Shown in pieces: positions 48,642 to 58,572 of a stretch of DNA of 64,000 nucleotides (position 1 is its first letter; each line of letters begins with the position of its first letter). The translations under genes and the position numbers were made by a program. Source of the stretch: Streptomyces bluensis (GTDB lineage Bacteria; Actinomycetota; Actinomycetes; Streptomycetales; Streptomycetaceae). The notes under the pieces are model-generated. The model worked only from the letters and a program-made list of their open reading frames with translations, made no database searches and was not told the origin of the DNA. Where the stretch lies: assembly GCF_014650715.1 (NCBI RefSeq), contig NZ_BMVM01000003.1, positions 372,001 to 436,000 on the forward strand, read 5' to 3'.

Positions 48642-50249
48642 ATGAACAGCACCTCGCCTCCTCCGCGGAACGCGTGGGAAGAGCTCGTGACCGTCGCCCT
48701 GCTCGGGACCGATCGGCGCCCGGCTCCCGGGCCGACCGCCGGGCGGGAGGCGCCAGTGGCGTTGCTGGACGCGGCGGCGGTGGAGACCGTGCGGCGCAGG
48801 GCGGGGATGCGGCCCGCGCGGGCGGCGGTGCGGCCGGAGCCCGCCGCGCCGGATCCGCGTCCGCCGTTGCCGCCGGCCGCGGCGCGCAGGCTCACGCAGT
48901 TGCTGGCCGACCGGGCCGGCGCGGGCGGCGGGGGACGCAGAGGTACGGCTCCCGACCTCATGGAGTTGCTGCCGCAGTGGCTGGCGCTGGCGAACGCGCG
49001 CGGGTTCGCGGCACCCCCCGAGGCGCTGCCCGCCCTTCTGGACACGGCACGGGGCCGTACGGACCTGCGCCCTGCGGCCCTGGCCTTCGCGGGCCCACGC
49101 GCGCTGTGGCTGGCCCGGCTGAACCCGGACTGGCGCTTCGCCCTGCGGGCCGCACCCGGTGGCGGCGCCGATCTGCCCGATGCCCAGCAAGCCGACCGGG
49201 TCCGACGGCTGTGGCAGGAGGGCCTGTTCGCGGAGCGGGTGGCGCTCCTGGTGGGGATACGGGCACAGGAGCCCGCGGCCGCACGCGAGTTGCTTGAGAC
49301 GACGTGGGCGACGGAGCGGGCCGAGGACAGGCTCATGTTTCTCGATTCCCTGCGGACGGGGCTGGGCGCGGAGGACGAGCCGTTCCTGGAGCGGGCGTTG
49401 ACGGACCGCAGCCGGAACGTGCGGGCGACGGCTGCGGAGCTGCTGTCCGCACTGCCGGGTTCGGCGCTGGCCGCGCGGATGGCGGACCGCGCGGCGGCGT
49501 GCGTGGCCGTCGACCGTACGCGGGACGTGCCCACGATCGTGGTGGAGGCGCCGCACGAGTGCGACGCGGGCATGGAGCGCGACGGGGTGGTGCCCAAGGC
49601 TCCGGCGGGACGGGGTGAACGGTCCTGGTGGCTGGGTCAGTTGGTGGAGGCGACACCACTGGCGGCGTGGTCGGCGCGGCTCGGGGGGCGTGCGGCGGAG
49701 GAGATCGTGGCCCTGCCGGTGGCGGACGACTGGCAGGGGGAGCTGAACGCCGCGTGGTGCCGTGCGGCGGTGCGGCAGCGGGACGCCGGCTGGTCCAGGG
49801 CGCTGCTGGGCTCCCCGTCCGCTCCCGAGGCCGCCGGCCCCGGGGCGGTGTCGCTGGCCGAGCGGGCCAAGCTTCTGGGGACGCTGGGTGCCGACGAACG
49901 GGCGGAGTGGGTGGCGGTGTTCATCGCGACGCACGGGCTGTCGGAGGCGTTCCAGTTGCTCGGGGTCTGCGCGGTGCCGTGGGCGCCGGCTCTGGGCGGC
50001 GCGGTGGTGGACGCGCTGAACATCGCGCGGGACGCCGGCAGTTATCCCTGGAGCTTCAGCGGCGTGATGGGGCTCGCCGAGCGCTGTCTGTCCCCTGCGG
50101 AGGCGGCGCGTCTGGATGCTCTGACGGCCACCCCCGAGGAGCAGGAGGACGCGTCTCCGGGGGCCGGCGGGTACTGGTCCGAGGCCTTCCAGCGCCTCGT
50201 CACGACGTTGCGTCTGCGCGCGGCGATGGAGGAGGAGCTGAGGAGCTGA
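48642..50249 (+). CDS. DUF5691 family protein
   Basis: 535 residues from ATG 48642, preceded by AGAAGGGACGGACCC. The N-terminus WEELVTVALLGTDRRP is typical of DUF5691. The rest is mostly alpha-helical with repeated Leu/Ala-rich pairs (LLETTWATERAEDRLMFLDS, FLERALTDRSRNVRATAAEL), suggesting HEAT-like scaffold repeats. No catalytic motif is apparent. It belongs with the SWIM, MoxR, DUF5682 and VWA genes, which share this locus and the damage-type promoter region. Probable scaffold or adaptor of the complex, by inference only. Confidence 0.9.
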   Translation: MNSTSPPPRNAWEELVTVALLGTDRRPAPGPTAGREAPVALLDAAAVETVRRRAGMRPARAAVRPEPAAPDPRPPLPPAAARRLTQLLADRAGAGGGGRRGTAPDLMELLPQWLALANARGFAAPPEALPALLDTARGRTDLRPAALAFAGPRALWLARLNPDWRFALRAAPGGGADLPDAQQADRVRRLWQEGLFAERVALLVGIRAQEPAAARELLETTWATERAEDRLMFLDSLRTGLGAEDEPFLERALTDRSRNVRATAAELLSALPGSALAARMADRAAACVAVDRTRDVPTIVVEAPHECDAGMERDGVVPKAPAGRGERSWWLGQLVEATPLAAWSARLGGRAAEEIVALPVADDWQGELNAAWCRAAVRQRDAGWSRALLGSPSAPEAAGPGAVSLAERAKLLGTLGADERAEWVAVFIATHGLSEAFQLLGVCAVPWAPALGGAVVDALNIARDAGSYPWSFSGVMGLAERCLSPAEAARLDALTATPEEQEDASPGAGGYWSEAFQRLVTTLRLRAAMEEELRS

Positions 50250-50334
50250 GGAGCTGACCCATGGTGAGCCGGACTCTCCCGCCGTCACGGCGGGCGGCCA
50301 CCCTCCGTGGGGACCGCTCGCCGGGAGGCCAGGG

Positions 50335-50751
<417 letters not shown>

Positions 50752-51452
50752 CACTGCCTCCATCCAACGACTGCACCGAACCCGTACCGAACGTCACGAC
50801 ACATACGGCACACGAACCATCACGGCACGTACGGCCACACACCGTACCGACCACCCATGCAGTGCGCACCGCACATATCACTCATACCGCCACCCGCCAC
50901 GCCGGATACGTCCGCGGGCACAGGCCCGCGTACCGCACCGGCCGGGAAAGTGAACGAACGTTATCGCCAGCATCCCGCAACCGGCAGTTTCGCGGTGCAG
51001 ACCGAGGGGGAAATCACACAAAGGACACGTTCACAGCGCAAGGTTTCGGGTTCCGCGGCACACGCGTCACCGAGACGGGCGGCTACCAGGCCGAACGCCC
51101 CCGGGACACGGGCGTCACGGGCGGATCGTGCGCAAGGAGAGCCGCCACGAGGTGGCCGCACCACCGCCGTACCGGCGGGAGACGGCAGCGGTGGTGAGGT
51201 GCTTCGGCGATGGCACGAGCACGAAAGCGAGGAATCACGGTCGTACGGAGTCCGGGACAGCCTGTGCCGTGAGTACGGCAGGGCGTCGCGTCGTCGGCAC
51301 GGGTCGGCACGGCAAAGGCCCTCGTCGCGTCACCGGCGCCCCAAGCGTCGTCCACGCCGCACTCGCGCACCGTCACCCACCTCCACGGCGGCTCACCACG
51401 AGGGCACATGGGGGACAGGGACGTCCTCCCGAGTGCCGACGGGAGGTCGACC
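50752..51452. other. Gene-free region between icmB and lipase gene
   Basis: 701 bases with no supported gene. A long plus-strand open frame runs through it from inside icmB but is Arg/His/Pro-rich with no domain and no start signal. 50760-50900 is A/C-rich with GTACGG-like short repeats. The promoters of icmB (minus) and the lipase (plus) must lie here but cannot be pinpointed. Confidence 0.5.
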
Positions 51453-52346
51453 ATGAAGGTCACCTGGGCAGGACTGCCCTTTCTACCGTTCTGCCAGCGC
51501 CTCTGGCCCGTCAGACTGGCAGGGCTGTCGGTGGCCCTCCTGAAGGCGACCGCCCTGGAGTTCGCGGTCCTCGCGGGGCACCTGCTCCTCTACCCGTCCG
51601 GAATTGCCCAGGAGCGCCGGTCCGTCCCCGCCCCTTCACCCCCCGGCGACGCCACCACCGCTTCCCTGCCGACCGAGGCCAAACCCCCGGTCGTCCTGTT
51701 GCACGGGTTCATAGACAACCGCTCCGTGTTCGTCCTGTTGCGCCGCTCCCTCACCCAGCACGGCCGACTGCAGATCGACTCGCTCAACTACTCGCCCCTC
51801 ACCTGTGACATCCGCACCGCCGCCGAGGCGCTCGGCCGCCGCCTGGAGGAGATCTGCGAGCGCACGGACTGTGAGCGGGTGGACATCGTCGGGCACAGCC
51901 TCGGCGGACTGATAGCGCGGTACTACGTACAGCGACTCGGCGGCGACGTGCGCGTACGCACAGTCGTCACACTCGGTACCCCGCACGGGGGCACGCGCGT
52001 CGCACCACTGGCCGACGCACACCCCGTCGTGCGCCAGATGCGCCCCGGCTCACCGGTGCTGCAGGAGTTGCGCGAGCCCGCACCGGGCTGCCGTACGCAG
52101 TTCGTGGCCTTCTGGAGCGATCTCGACCACCTGATGGACCCGCTGGAGGCCGCCTGCGTCGACCATCCGGACCTGCTCGCCCAGAACGTACGGGTGAGCG
52201 GCATCGGGCACCTCGGCATGCTCGTACACCCCGCCGTCGCCGCGGGGATACGGCAGGCACTCGACCACGACGAGACGACACCGGAGACGGTGCACGGGCC
52301 CACCGGAGAGCCGGGAGCCTCCCCAGAAGGCCTGACCGTGGCGTAA
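51453..52346 (+). CDS. Exported lipase / alpha-beta hydrolase
   Basis: 297 residues from ATG 51453, behind GGGAGGTCGACC. A hydrophobic N-terminal stretch (residues 20-50) could be a signal anchor. The alpha/beta-hydrolase core starts VVLLHGFIDNRSVF, with the nucleophile in GHSLGG (near residue 150), the acid probably in FWSDLDHLMDP, and the histidine in GIGHLGMLV. The second block TLGTPHGGTRVAP resembles class 2 (LipA/LipB-like) triacylglycerol lipases. It should act on lipids outside the membrane. Substrate is not predictable. Confidence 0.92.
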   Translation: MKVTWAGLPFLPFCQRLWPVRLAGLSVALLKATALEFAVLAGHLLLYPSGIAQERRSVPAPSPPGDATTASLPTEAKPPVVLLHGFIDNRSVFVLLRRSLTQHGRLQIDSLNYSPLTCDIRTAAEALGRRLEEICERTDCERVDIVGHSLGGLIARYYVQRLGGDVRVRTVVTLGTPHGGTRVAPLADAHPVVRQMRPGSPVLQELREPAPGCRTQFVAFWSDLDHLMDPLEAACVDHPDLLAQNVRVSGIGHLGMLVHPAVAAGIRQALDHDETTPETVHGPTGEPGASPEGLTVA

Positions 52347-52631
52347 TCGCTCAAAGTCAGCCGAAATTCCGGCAGAACCAGTCGAGTCGAGCGGCGACCC
52401 GTCGCCCGAACGACCACTGGTGCAGCCATTCGACGGTCGCGACCCCGTCCCACATTTTCGAACACTCGTCGAACACAAAGCCAAGGCTGAGTCCATGGTC
52501 CGCCGAAAGGCGCTCGAATGCCCGTTTCCTGCGACCGCGAAACCCGTTGAAGATTGTCGCGCCCGCGCACCGCCGGGTACAGTCGCCGCACTGCTCTGCC
52601 AGCCCCTGTTGTCGAGGCGAAAGAGAAGTTG
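52347..52631. other. Gap between lipase and M23 peptidase genes
   Basis: 285 bases, noticeably poorer in GC than its surroundings at 52380-52560. A minus-strand open frame of about 117 codons covers it but lacks a credible start and known domain. No riboswitch motif of the c-di-AMP type is present, in contrast to the NlpC/P60 gene at 57325. Confidence 0.4.
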
Positions 52632-54260
52632 GTGAACGATCGTCACCCGTCGGGGACTGTGACTCCCCCGGCTCCGGCTTCCGATGCCGCCTCGGCGCAC
52701 TACGCGTCATACGGCCACCAGGAAGCCTCGTACGGCGACTTCACCACGTATGACGGTTACGGTGCCACCGGTTTTGACGCCGGGCACCACTCCACCGCCA
52801 CCGCCGACACGGGTTTCGCGACCGCGACCTTCGAGACCGACCCCCTCTTCGGCGATATGCCGGGCGCCGGCGCGACGGGCTCGTACGACTCCTCGCAGTG
52901 GTCCACGGGCAGCCAACAGACGCTGACCCATGACCCGTACGCGGCCCAGCCCCAGGCGACCTACGACACGGGCGGCTACGACTCCACTGGCTGGACGGCG
53001 GGTTACCAGAACCTCGCCGAGATCCCCGCGCAGCCCCAGAGCCCCGAAGCGTCCGGGCAGTGGGACGCGAACGGGTGGGTGCAGGCCGAACAGCTCGGCC
53101 AGGCCGCCGAGTTGGGACAGCCCGACCAGACCCAGCAGTGGACGGGCGGGCAGTTCTTCGACACGGGCGCCTACGACGCCACGCAGTGGAACAGCGACGG
53201 CACGTCCGGCGACCACGACACGAACGGCCATGAGCCGTACGAGGGGTACGAGCAACAGACACCGGCCGACGGGTACGAGCACCCCTCCCTCGACGCCTTC
53301 GACCAGCAGGCGACCGCGACCTTCGAGCAGGTCAACCCCTATGACGACGGGCAATCCGCCGCCATGGAGGGTGAGTTCGAGGAGGCCGACGGCACCGCAG
53401 CGCACGGAGCAGACCGTTCCACGCTGCTGGACGACGAGGAAGAGACCGCGCCCAGGAGTTCTGGCGCCTCAGCGGCGTCCGGCGTCTCCACCGGCTCCGG
53501 CCGGGCTGCGGCCCGCGCGGCCGCGCGCTCGCGTCGCCGCGCTCCGGCGAAGCGTTCCGCCGTGCTGACCGTCGCCGTGCCGTCGGCGTGCGTCATGGGC
53601 GTCGCGGGGATCGCCGCCGCCTCCGTGGGCGGTGGCGACGAAGACGTCAACAGGACGACGGCCACTGCGTCCGAAGCGGTCGCGGTCAAGCCGTCCGCCG
53701 CCAACAACAAGCTCGACACACAGCTCGAAAGCCTTTCCGCCGGGGCGGACGACTTCGCCGACCGGGCGAGCCGGACCCAGGAGCGCATCGACCTCAAGGC
53801 CCAGCAGGAGGCCGAACAGAAGCGGGCAGCGGCGGAGGCAGCGCGCAAGGAGCGCCTGCGGCCGAAGTTCGCGCTCCCGGTCGAGCAGAAGGGGCTCAGC
53901 GCGTACTACGGGCAGTCCGGCATCAACTGGATGTCCACGCACTCCGGCATCGACTTCCCGGTCTCCTACGGCACGCCGGTGATGGCGGTGGCCGACGGCG
54001 TCATACGGACCCAGTGGAACAGCGCCTACGGCAACATGGTCGTCCTGACCGCCAAGGACGGTACGGAGGTGTGGTACTGCCACCTCTCCACGTACAAGAT
54101 CCCCTCGGGTACGGCGGTGAAGGCGGGTGACGTGATCGCGTTCTCCGGCAATTCGGGCAACTCGACGGGCCCGCACCTGCACCTCGAAGTACGACCCGGG
54201 GGCGGCTCGGCGATAGACCCGCTGGCGTGGCTGCGCAGCCACGGCCTCGACCCGACGTAG
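52632..54260 (+). CDS. M23 family metallopeptidase, membrane-anchored
   Basis: 542 residues from GTG 52632. Residues 1-260 are Gln/Gly/Tyr/Asp-rich repeats (QQWTGGQFFDTGAY-like) with no membrane character. A basic stretch (RAAARSRRRAPAKRS) precedes one membrane helix near 312-332 (VLTVAVPSACVMGVAGIAAA). Outside, a coiled coil (EQKRAAAEAARKERLR) leads to the M23 domain at about 415-540 with zinc ligands in THSGIDFP and HLHLEVRPG. It cuts cross-links in peptidoglycan. A terminator shared with pcrA follows. The long cytoplasmic N-terminus is unusual for an M23 enzyme. Confidence 0.92.
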   Translation: MNDRHPSGTVTPPAPASDAASAHYASYGHQEASYGDFTTYDGYGATGFDAGHHSTATADTGFATATFETDPLFGDMPGAGATGSYDSSQWSTGSQQTLTHDPYAAQPQATYDTGGYDSTGWTAGYQNLAEIPAQPQSPEASGQWDANGWVQAEQLGQAAELGQPDQTQQWTGGQFFDTGAYDATQWNSDGTSGDHDTNGHEPYEGYEQQTPADGYEHPSLDAFDQQATATFEQVNPYDDGQSAAMEGEFEEADGTAAHGADRSTLLDDEEETAPRSSGASAASGVSTGSGRAAARAAARSRRRAPAKRSAVLTVAVPSACVMGVAGIAAASVGGGDEDVNRTTATASEAVAVKPSAANNKLDTQLESLSAGADDFADRASRTQERIDLKAQQEAEQKRAAAEAARKERLRPKFALPVEQKGLSAYYGQSGINWMSTHSGIDFPVSYGTPVMAVADGVIRTQWNSAYGNMVVLTAKDGTEVWYCHLSTYKIPSGTAVKAGDVIAFSGNSGNSTGPHLHLEVRPGGGSAIDPLAWLRSHGLDPT

Positions 54261-54305
54261 CTCGACGACGCACCGCGAGCCCCGGACACTCGGCAAGCAC
54301 AGAAG

Positions 54306-54330
54306 CGGGCCCCTGCTCAGCAGGGGCCCG
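54306..54330. terminator. Terminator between M23 gene and pcrA
   Basis: CGGGCCCCTG (54306-54315) and CAGGGGCCCG (54321-54330) form a ten-bp stem with a five-base loop between convergent stop codons; useful in both directions. Confidence 0.75.
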
Positions 54331-54357
54331 ACTCGTGTCCGCGAACTCGTCGTCGGC

Positions 54358-56850
54358 CTACAGCTTCTCCACCGGCGCGTACCGAAGGAGCAGCCGCTTC
54401 GGCTTGGTGTCGCCGAAGTCGATCGTCGCCTCGGCGTTGGCACCCGTGCCCTTCACGCCGACGACCGTGCCCAGGCCGAACTGGTCGTGGGTGACGCGGT
54501 CTCCGACGGCCAGGGAGACGACCGGCTTCTCGGTGGCCGTGGCACGTCGCGTCGCGAAGCCGGAGGCGCCCGCGGCGGACGAACGGGAACGGGAGGACGA
54601 CAGGGAGGCAGCGATCCCCGAGGCCGGGCCGGCGGCCCCTGGCGCCGTCGACGCGCCCGTGCGCTTCCAGTCCAGGTGCGCCGCCGGGATCTCCTCCAGG
54701 AAGCGGGACGGCGGGTTGTACGAGGGCTGGCCCCAGGCGCTGCGCAGGGTCGAGCGGGTCAGATAGAGCCGTTCCCGCGCGCGCGTGATGCCCACGTACG
54801 CCAGGCGCCGCTCCTCCTCCAGCTCCTTGGTCTGGCCGAGGGCGCGCATGTGCGGGAAGACACCGTCCTCCATGCCGGTGAGGAAGACGACCGGGAACTC
54901 CAGACCCTTGGCGGTGTGGAGGGTCATCAGCGTGATGACGCCCGAGCCGTCCTCTTCCTCGTCCGGGATCTGGTCCGAGTCGGCCACCAGGGCGACCTGC
55001 TCCAAGAAGTCGGACAGGGCCACCGACTCGCCCTCGGCGCGCTCCTGCTCGAACTCCAGTGCCACTGCGGCGAGTTCCTGGAGGTTCTCGATGCGTGTTT
55101 CGTCCTGAGGGTCGGTGGAGGCCTGCAACTCGGCCAGGTAGCCGGTGCGTTCGAGAATCGCCTCCAGGACCGTGGCCGGGCCCGCGCCGGAGTCGACGAT
55201 CGTGCGCAGGTCTTCCATGAGCGTGTTGAAGCGCTTGACGGCGTTCGTGGAGCGCGCCGCCATGCCGTACGCCTCGTCCACGCGCCGCAGCGCCTGCGGA
55301 AAGCTGATCTTCTCGCGCTGGGCGAGGGCGTCGATCATCGCCTCGGCGCGCTCGCCGATGCCGCGCTTGGGCACGTTCAGGATGCGGCGCAGCGGGACCG
55401 AGTCCTCCGGGTTGGCCAGCACCCTGAGGTAGGCGAGGACGTCCCGGACCTCCTTGCGCTCGTAGAAGCGGACGCCGCCGACGACCTTGTAGGGCAGGCC
55501 GACGCGGATGAAGACCTCTTCGAAGACACGGGACTGGGCGTTCGTCCGGTAGAAGACCGCGACGTCCCCGGCCTTGGCCTCGCCCGCGTCCGTCAGCCGG
55601 TCTATCTCGTCGGCGACGAACTGTGCCTCGTCATGCTCCGTGTCCGCGACATAGCCGGTGATCCGGGCGCCCGCTCCGGCGTTCGTCCACAGGTTCTTGG
55701 GGCGGCGGGACTCGTTGCGCTCGATGACCGCGTTGGCGGCGGAGAGGATCGTCTGCGTGGAGCGGTAGTTCTGCTCCAGGAGGATCGTCGTCGCGTCCGG
55801 GTAGTCCTCCTCGAACTGGAGGATGTTACGGATGGTCGCGCCGCGGAAGGCGTAGATGGACTGGTCGGCGTCACCCACGACGCAGAGCTCGGCGGGCGGG
55901 ACGTCGTACTCGCTGGGCGGGACGTCGACGGGGTGCTCGCTGGTGCCGACGAGTTCGCGTACGAGCGCGTACTGCGCGTGGTTGGTGTCCTGGTACTCGT
56001 CGACGAGCACATGACGGAAGCGGCGGCGGTAGTGCTCGGCGACGTCCGGGAAGGCACGGAGCAGGTTGACCGTCGTCATGATCAGGTCGTCGAAGTCGAG
56101 GGCGTTGGCCTCGCGCAGCCGCGACTGGTAGAGCGCGTACGCCTGGGCCAGGGTCTTCTCGAAGCCGTCGGCGGCCTGGGCGGCGAAGTCCTCCTCGTCG
56201 ATCAGCTCGTTCTTCAGATTCGAGATCTTGGCGCTGAACGACTTGGGCGGGAAACGCTTCGGGTCGAGGTCCAGGTCGCGGCAGACGAGCGCCATCAGCC
56301 GCTTGCTGTCGGCAGCGTCGTAGATCGAGAAGGACGACGTGAAGCCGAGCTTCTTACTCTCCCGCCGCAGGATCCGTACGCACGCGCTGTGGAAGGTCAT
56401 CACCCACATCGCGTTCGCGCGCGGGCCGACGAGCTGCTCGACGCGCTCCTTCATCTCGCCCGCGGCCTTGTTGGTGAAGGTGATCGCGAGGATCTGGCCC
56501 GGGTGGACGTTCCGCTCGCCGAGCAGGTGCGCGATGCGGTGGGTGAGCACGCGGGTCTTGCCGGAACCGGCGCCGGCCACGATGAGCAGGGGGGAGCCGG
56601 AGTGGACGACCGCCGCGCGCTGGTTCTCGTTCAGCCCCTCCAGGAGCGCAGCGGGGTCCACCGCGGGGCGTGGCTCGCCGTCGCGGTAGTAGGCGTCCCG
56701 GTCGGGCGGCGTGTCGAACCTGCCGCCGAACAGATCGTCCGGAATCGGTTCCGGTACGTGCTCGTCCTCGGGCGGCGGCGGAGGTTCTTCCTCATGGGCC
56801 CGCGGGGCCTTGAGATCCGCCAGGAAGCTGTCGTCGAAAAGGCTGCTCAT
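54358..56850 (-). CDS. pcrA: ATP-dependent DNA helicase PcrA/UvrD
   Basis: 830 residues, superfamily 1A helicase. Motif I is VAGAGSGKTRVLTHR (near residue 105), motif II DEYQDTNHAQYAL, motif III GDADQSIYAFRGA, motif IV QNYRSTQTIL, motif V TLHTAKGLEFPVVFLTGMED and motif VI LAYVGITRARERLYLT. A C-terminal RNA-polymerase-binding module (VAVGDRVTHDQFGLGTV) is present. The N-terminus carries a 60-residue acidic extension. It unwinds DNA in repair and transcription-coupled processes. The promoter matches the RecA-independent damage consensus, so expression may rise on DNA damage. Confidence 0.97.
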   Translation of the reverse strand: MSSLFDDSFLADLKAPRAHEEEPPPPPEDEHVPEPIPDDLFGGRFDTPPDRDAYYRDGEPRPAVDPAALLEGLNENQRAAVVHSGSPLLIVAGAGSGKTRVLTHRIAHLLGERNVHPGQILAITFTNKAAGEMKERVEQLVGPRANAMWVMTFHSACVRILRRESKKLGFTSSFSIYDAADSKRLMALVCRDLDLDPKRFPPKSFSAKISNLKNELIDEEDFAAQAADGFEKTLAQAYALYQSRLREANALDFDDLIMTTVNLLRAFPDVAEHYRRRFRHVLVDEYQDTNHAQYALVRELVGTSEHPVDVPPSEYDVPPAELCVVGDADQSIYAFRGATIRNILQFEEDYPDATTILLEQNYRSTQTILSAANAVIERNESRRPKNLWTNAGAGARITGYVADTEHDEAQFVADEIDRLTDAGEAKAGDVAVFYRTNAQSRVFEEVFIRVGLPYKVVGGVRFYERKEVRDVLAYLRVLANPEDSVPLRRILNVPKRGIGERAEAMIDALAQREKISFPQALRRVDEAYGMAARSTNAVKRFNTLMEDLRTIVDSGAGPATVLEAILERTGYLAELQASTDPQDETRIENLQELAAVALEFEQERAEGESVALSDFLEQVALVADSDQIPDEEEDGSGVITLMTLHTAKGLEFPVVFLTGMEDGVFPHMRALGQTKELEEERRLAYVGITRARERLYLTRSTLRSAWGQPSYNPPSRFLEEIPAAHLDWKRTGASTAPGAAGPASGIAASLSSSRSRSSAAGASGFATRRATATEKPVVSLAVGDRVTHDQFGLGTVVGVKGTGANAEATIDFGDTKPKRLLLRYAPVEKL

Positions 56851-56859
56851 CGCTCTCCG

Positions 56860-56882
56860 AGTCTAGGCCGCGCCACCGACAC
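56860..56882 (-). promoter_or_regulatory. PafBC-type (RecA-independent damage) promoter of pcrA
   Basis: Read on the minus strand: GTGTCGGTG (56882-56874), eight bases, then TAGACT (56865-56860), matching TTGTCRGTG-N8-TANNNT except for the first T. Transcription would start about 56853, within three bases of the ATG at 56850, so the mRNA would be leaderless or nearly so. Confidence 0.65.
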
Positions 56883-57075
56883 CCAGGGGCCACCCCGCAA
56901 ACTCGGTCCGAGCGCGCGCTGCCGACGATCTTCGATGGCCGGCCTCCGCCAAGCCTGATGCCGATCCGGGTTGAACCTGCATGACGCTAGGGGTTTAGGC
57001 CGTCACTGTCCGCGATGACCAGGGAGGGAGTTGACCAAGGTCACGAAAACGTATCGGGCATATCGCGCATCAACC

Positions 57076-57105
57076 TTCACAGGCGCCACACGAATTGGCT
57101 AGCGT
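57076..57105 (+). promoter_or_regulatory. Candidate promoter of the NlpC/P60 gene with riboswitch
   Basis: TTCACA (57076-57081) and TAGCGT (57100-57105) are 18 bases apart, a plausible principal-sigma promoter. It precedes the riboswitch aptamer by about 50 bases. A TAGCGT also lies at a comparable site before the second NlpC/P60 gene. Confidence 0.45.
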
Positions 57106-57149
57106 TCTTGTGGGCCGCTCGACCCAACCGGCGAACGTCGCCGGGCCGG

Positions 57150-57305
57150 GCGGCCTCCGCCGAGTCCGGCGCCCCTCGCGGAGCCGGAGCCGGGGACCCA
57201 CCGACCTTGGGGTGAATCGGCCCACCTGCCGTACCAGGCAAGGGCCGTAGGGCACACCTTCCGACGCACGCGCCCGAACCCGACAGCTAACTCGGTAGGC
57301 GGACA
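57150..57305 (+). promoter_or_regulatory. c-di-AMP (ydaO/yuaA) riboswitch upstream of an NlpC/P60 gene
   Basis: The leader contains the conserved pieces of the ydaO aptamer in order: GAGCCGGGGACCCA (57187-57200), GGGGTGAATCGG (57209-57220), GGGCACACCTTCCGAC (57250-57265) and CCCGACAGCTAACTCGGTAG (57279-57298). The ribosome binding site GGAAGGAG of the downstream gene begins about ten bases after the last element. This class binds cyclic di-AMP and is known in front of cell-wall hydrolase genes in actinobacteria. c-di-AMP should reduce expression of the endopeptidase. Confidence 0.9.
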
Positions 57306-57324
57306 ACGGAAGGAGCCGCCTTTC

Positions 57325-58503
57325 ATGGCGCCGCACCGAAAGTCGCGCCCCACCCGGACGCGCACAGGCATACGGACACCCGCCCTTGCGACGGCGGCGC
57401 TGACCTCCGTGGCCCTGTTCTCCCAGACAGCGAACGCCGCCCCCTCGACCGACGACAAACCGAGCCTCGAAGAAGTCGAGAAGAAAGTCGGCGACCTCTA
57501 CCGCCAGGCCGAGTCGGCGACCGAGAAGTACAACGCGGCCGAGGAGAAGACGGCCAAGCAGAAGAAGCGTGTCGCCACGCTCCTCGACGATGTCGCCCAG
57601 CGCACGGAGAAGCTCAACGAGGCCCGGGAGCAGCTGGGCTCGTTCGCCGCCGCCCAGTATCGGGCGGGCGCCGCGGCCCCGGACACGGCAGCGATGCTGC
57701 TGGCGGACAGCCCGCAGGACTACTTCGACCAGACCCAGCTGATGGACCGCTTGACGGAACGTCAGAAAGAGGTGGTCGACGACTACGTCGCCCAGCGGAC
57801 CGAGACGGCTCAGAAGCGCCAGGAGGCCACCGAGAGCCTGGAGTCGCTCACCCAGTCGCAGTCCACGCTGAAGTCGAGCAAGGCGAAGGTCCAGGCGAAG
57901 CTCACCGAGGCCCGTGAACTGCTGGCCAAACTGACCGCCGAGGAGAAGGCCCGCCTCGCGGCGATCGAGAAGGAGAAGCAGGAGGAGGCCGAGCGCCGGG
58001 CGGAGGAGCTGGCGCGGCAGCAGGCGGCCGAGGCAGAGAAAAAGCGCCAGGCGGCCGAGGCGGAGCAACAGAAGCAGGCGGCCCAGGAGCAGAACGCCGA
58101 CAGCAGTTCCACGGTCGAGGCCCCGGCAGAGGACTCCACCTACGCCACGAAGGCCGCGAAGGCCATCGCGTTCGCCCGCGCACAGATCGGCAAGCCGTAT
58201 GTCTGGGGCGCGACCGGCCCCGACTCGTACGACTGCTCCGGGCTCACCCAGGACGCCTGGAAGGCCGCCGGCGTCGACCTCCCGCGCACCACGTACGACC
58301 AGGTCACCGCGGGCAAGACCGTCTCACTCACCGACGCCAGGCCTGGCGACCTCGTCTTCTTCTACGACGACATCACCCACGTCGGGCTCTACATCGGCAA
58401 CGGCATGATGATCCACGCGCCCAAGCCGGGGACGTATGTCCGCGAGGAGTCGATCTTCTACGACGGTGAGTCGTCGATCCACAGCGTGGTGCGGCCGGCG
58501 TAA
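57325..58503 (+). CDS. Secreted NlpC/P60 peptidoglycan endopeptidase
   Basis: 392 residues from ATG 57325, after GGAAGGAG. Signal peptide to about residue 38 (TANAA). Residues 48-265 form a long coiled coil (EEVEKKVGDLYRQAESATEK onward, then an EEAERRAEELARQQAAEAEK type repeat). The NlpC/P60 domain covers about 275-392 with the cysteine in DSYDCSGLTQDAW, the histidine in ITHVGLYIGNG and a third polar residue in IHAPKPG. It cuts stem peptides in peptidoglycan. The coiled coil resembles RipA/SwlA-type proteins. Expression is probably set by c-di-AMP through the riboswitch. Confidence 0.95.
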   Translation: MAPHRKSRPTRTRTGIRTPALATAALTSVALFSQTANAAPSTDDKPSLEEVEKKVGDLYRQAESATEKYNAAEEKTAKQKKRVATLLDDVAQRTEKLNEAREQLGSFAAAQYRAGAAAPDTAAMLLADSPQDYFDQTQLMDRLTERQKEVVDDYVAQRTETAQKRQEATESLESLTQSQSTLKSSKAKVQAKLTEARELLAKLTAEEKARLAAIEKEKQEEAERRAEELARQQAAEAEKKRQAAEAEQQKQAAQEQNADSSSTVEAPAEDSTYATKAAKAIAFARAQIGKPYVWGATGPDSYDCSGLTQDAWKAAGVDLPRTTYDQVTAGKTVSLTDARPGDLVFFYDDITHVGLYIGNGMMIHAPKPGTYVREESIFYDGESSIHSVVRPA

Positions 58504-58572
58504 CGGTCGCGCCCTCCCGGCCCTGGCCGCGCCCGGCTCCTCGCCGCCGGCCGGGGCCGGCGCGGTTCCCGT

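Noticed and set aside
48373..48645. Plus-strand open frame ending on the DUF5691 start codon (ATGA overlap)
   Set aside because: It runs through a 19-bp hairpin and a CAGCAGCAC microrepeat, is low-complexity throughout and has no ribosome binding site. The overlap is probably chance.
52357..52710. Minus-strand open frame between the lipase and M23 genes
   Set aside because: It overlaps the start of the M23 gene, has no ribosome binding site and no recognisable domain. Its codon use is not clearly coding.
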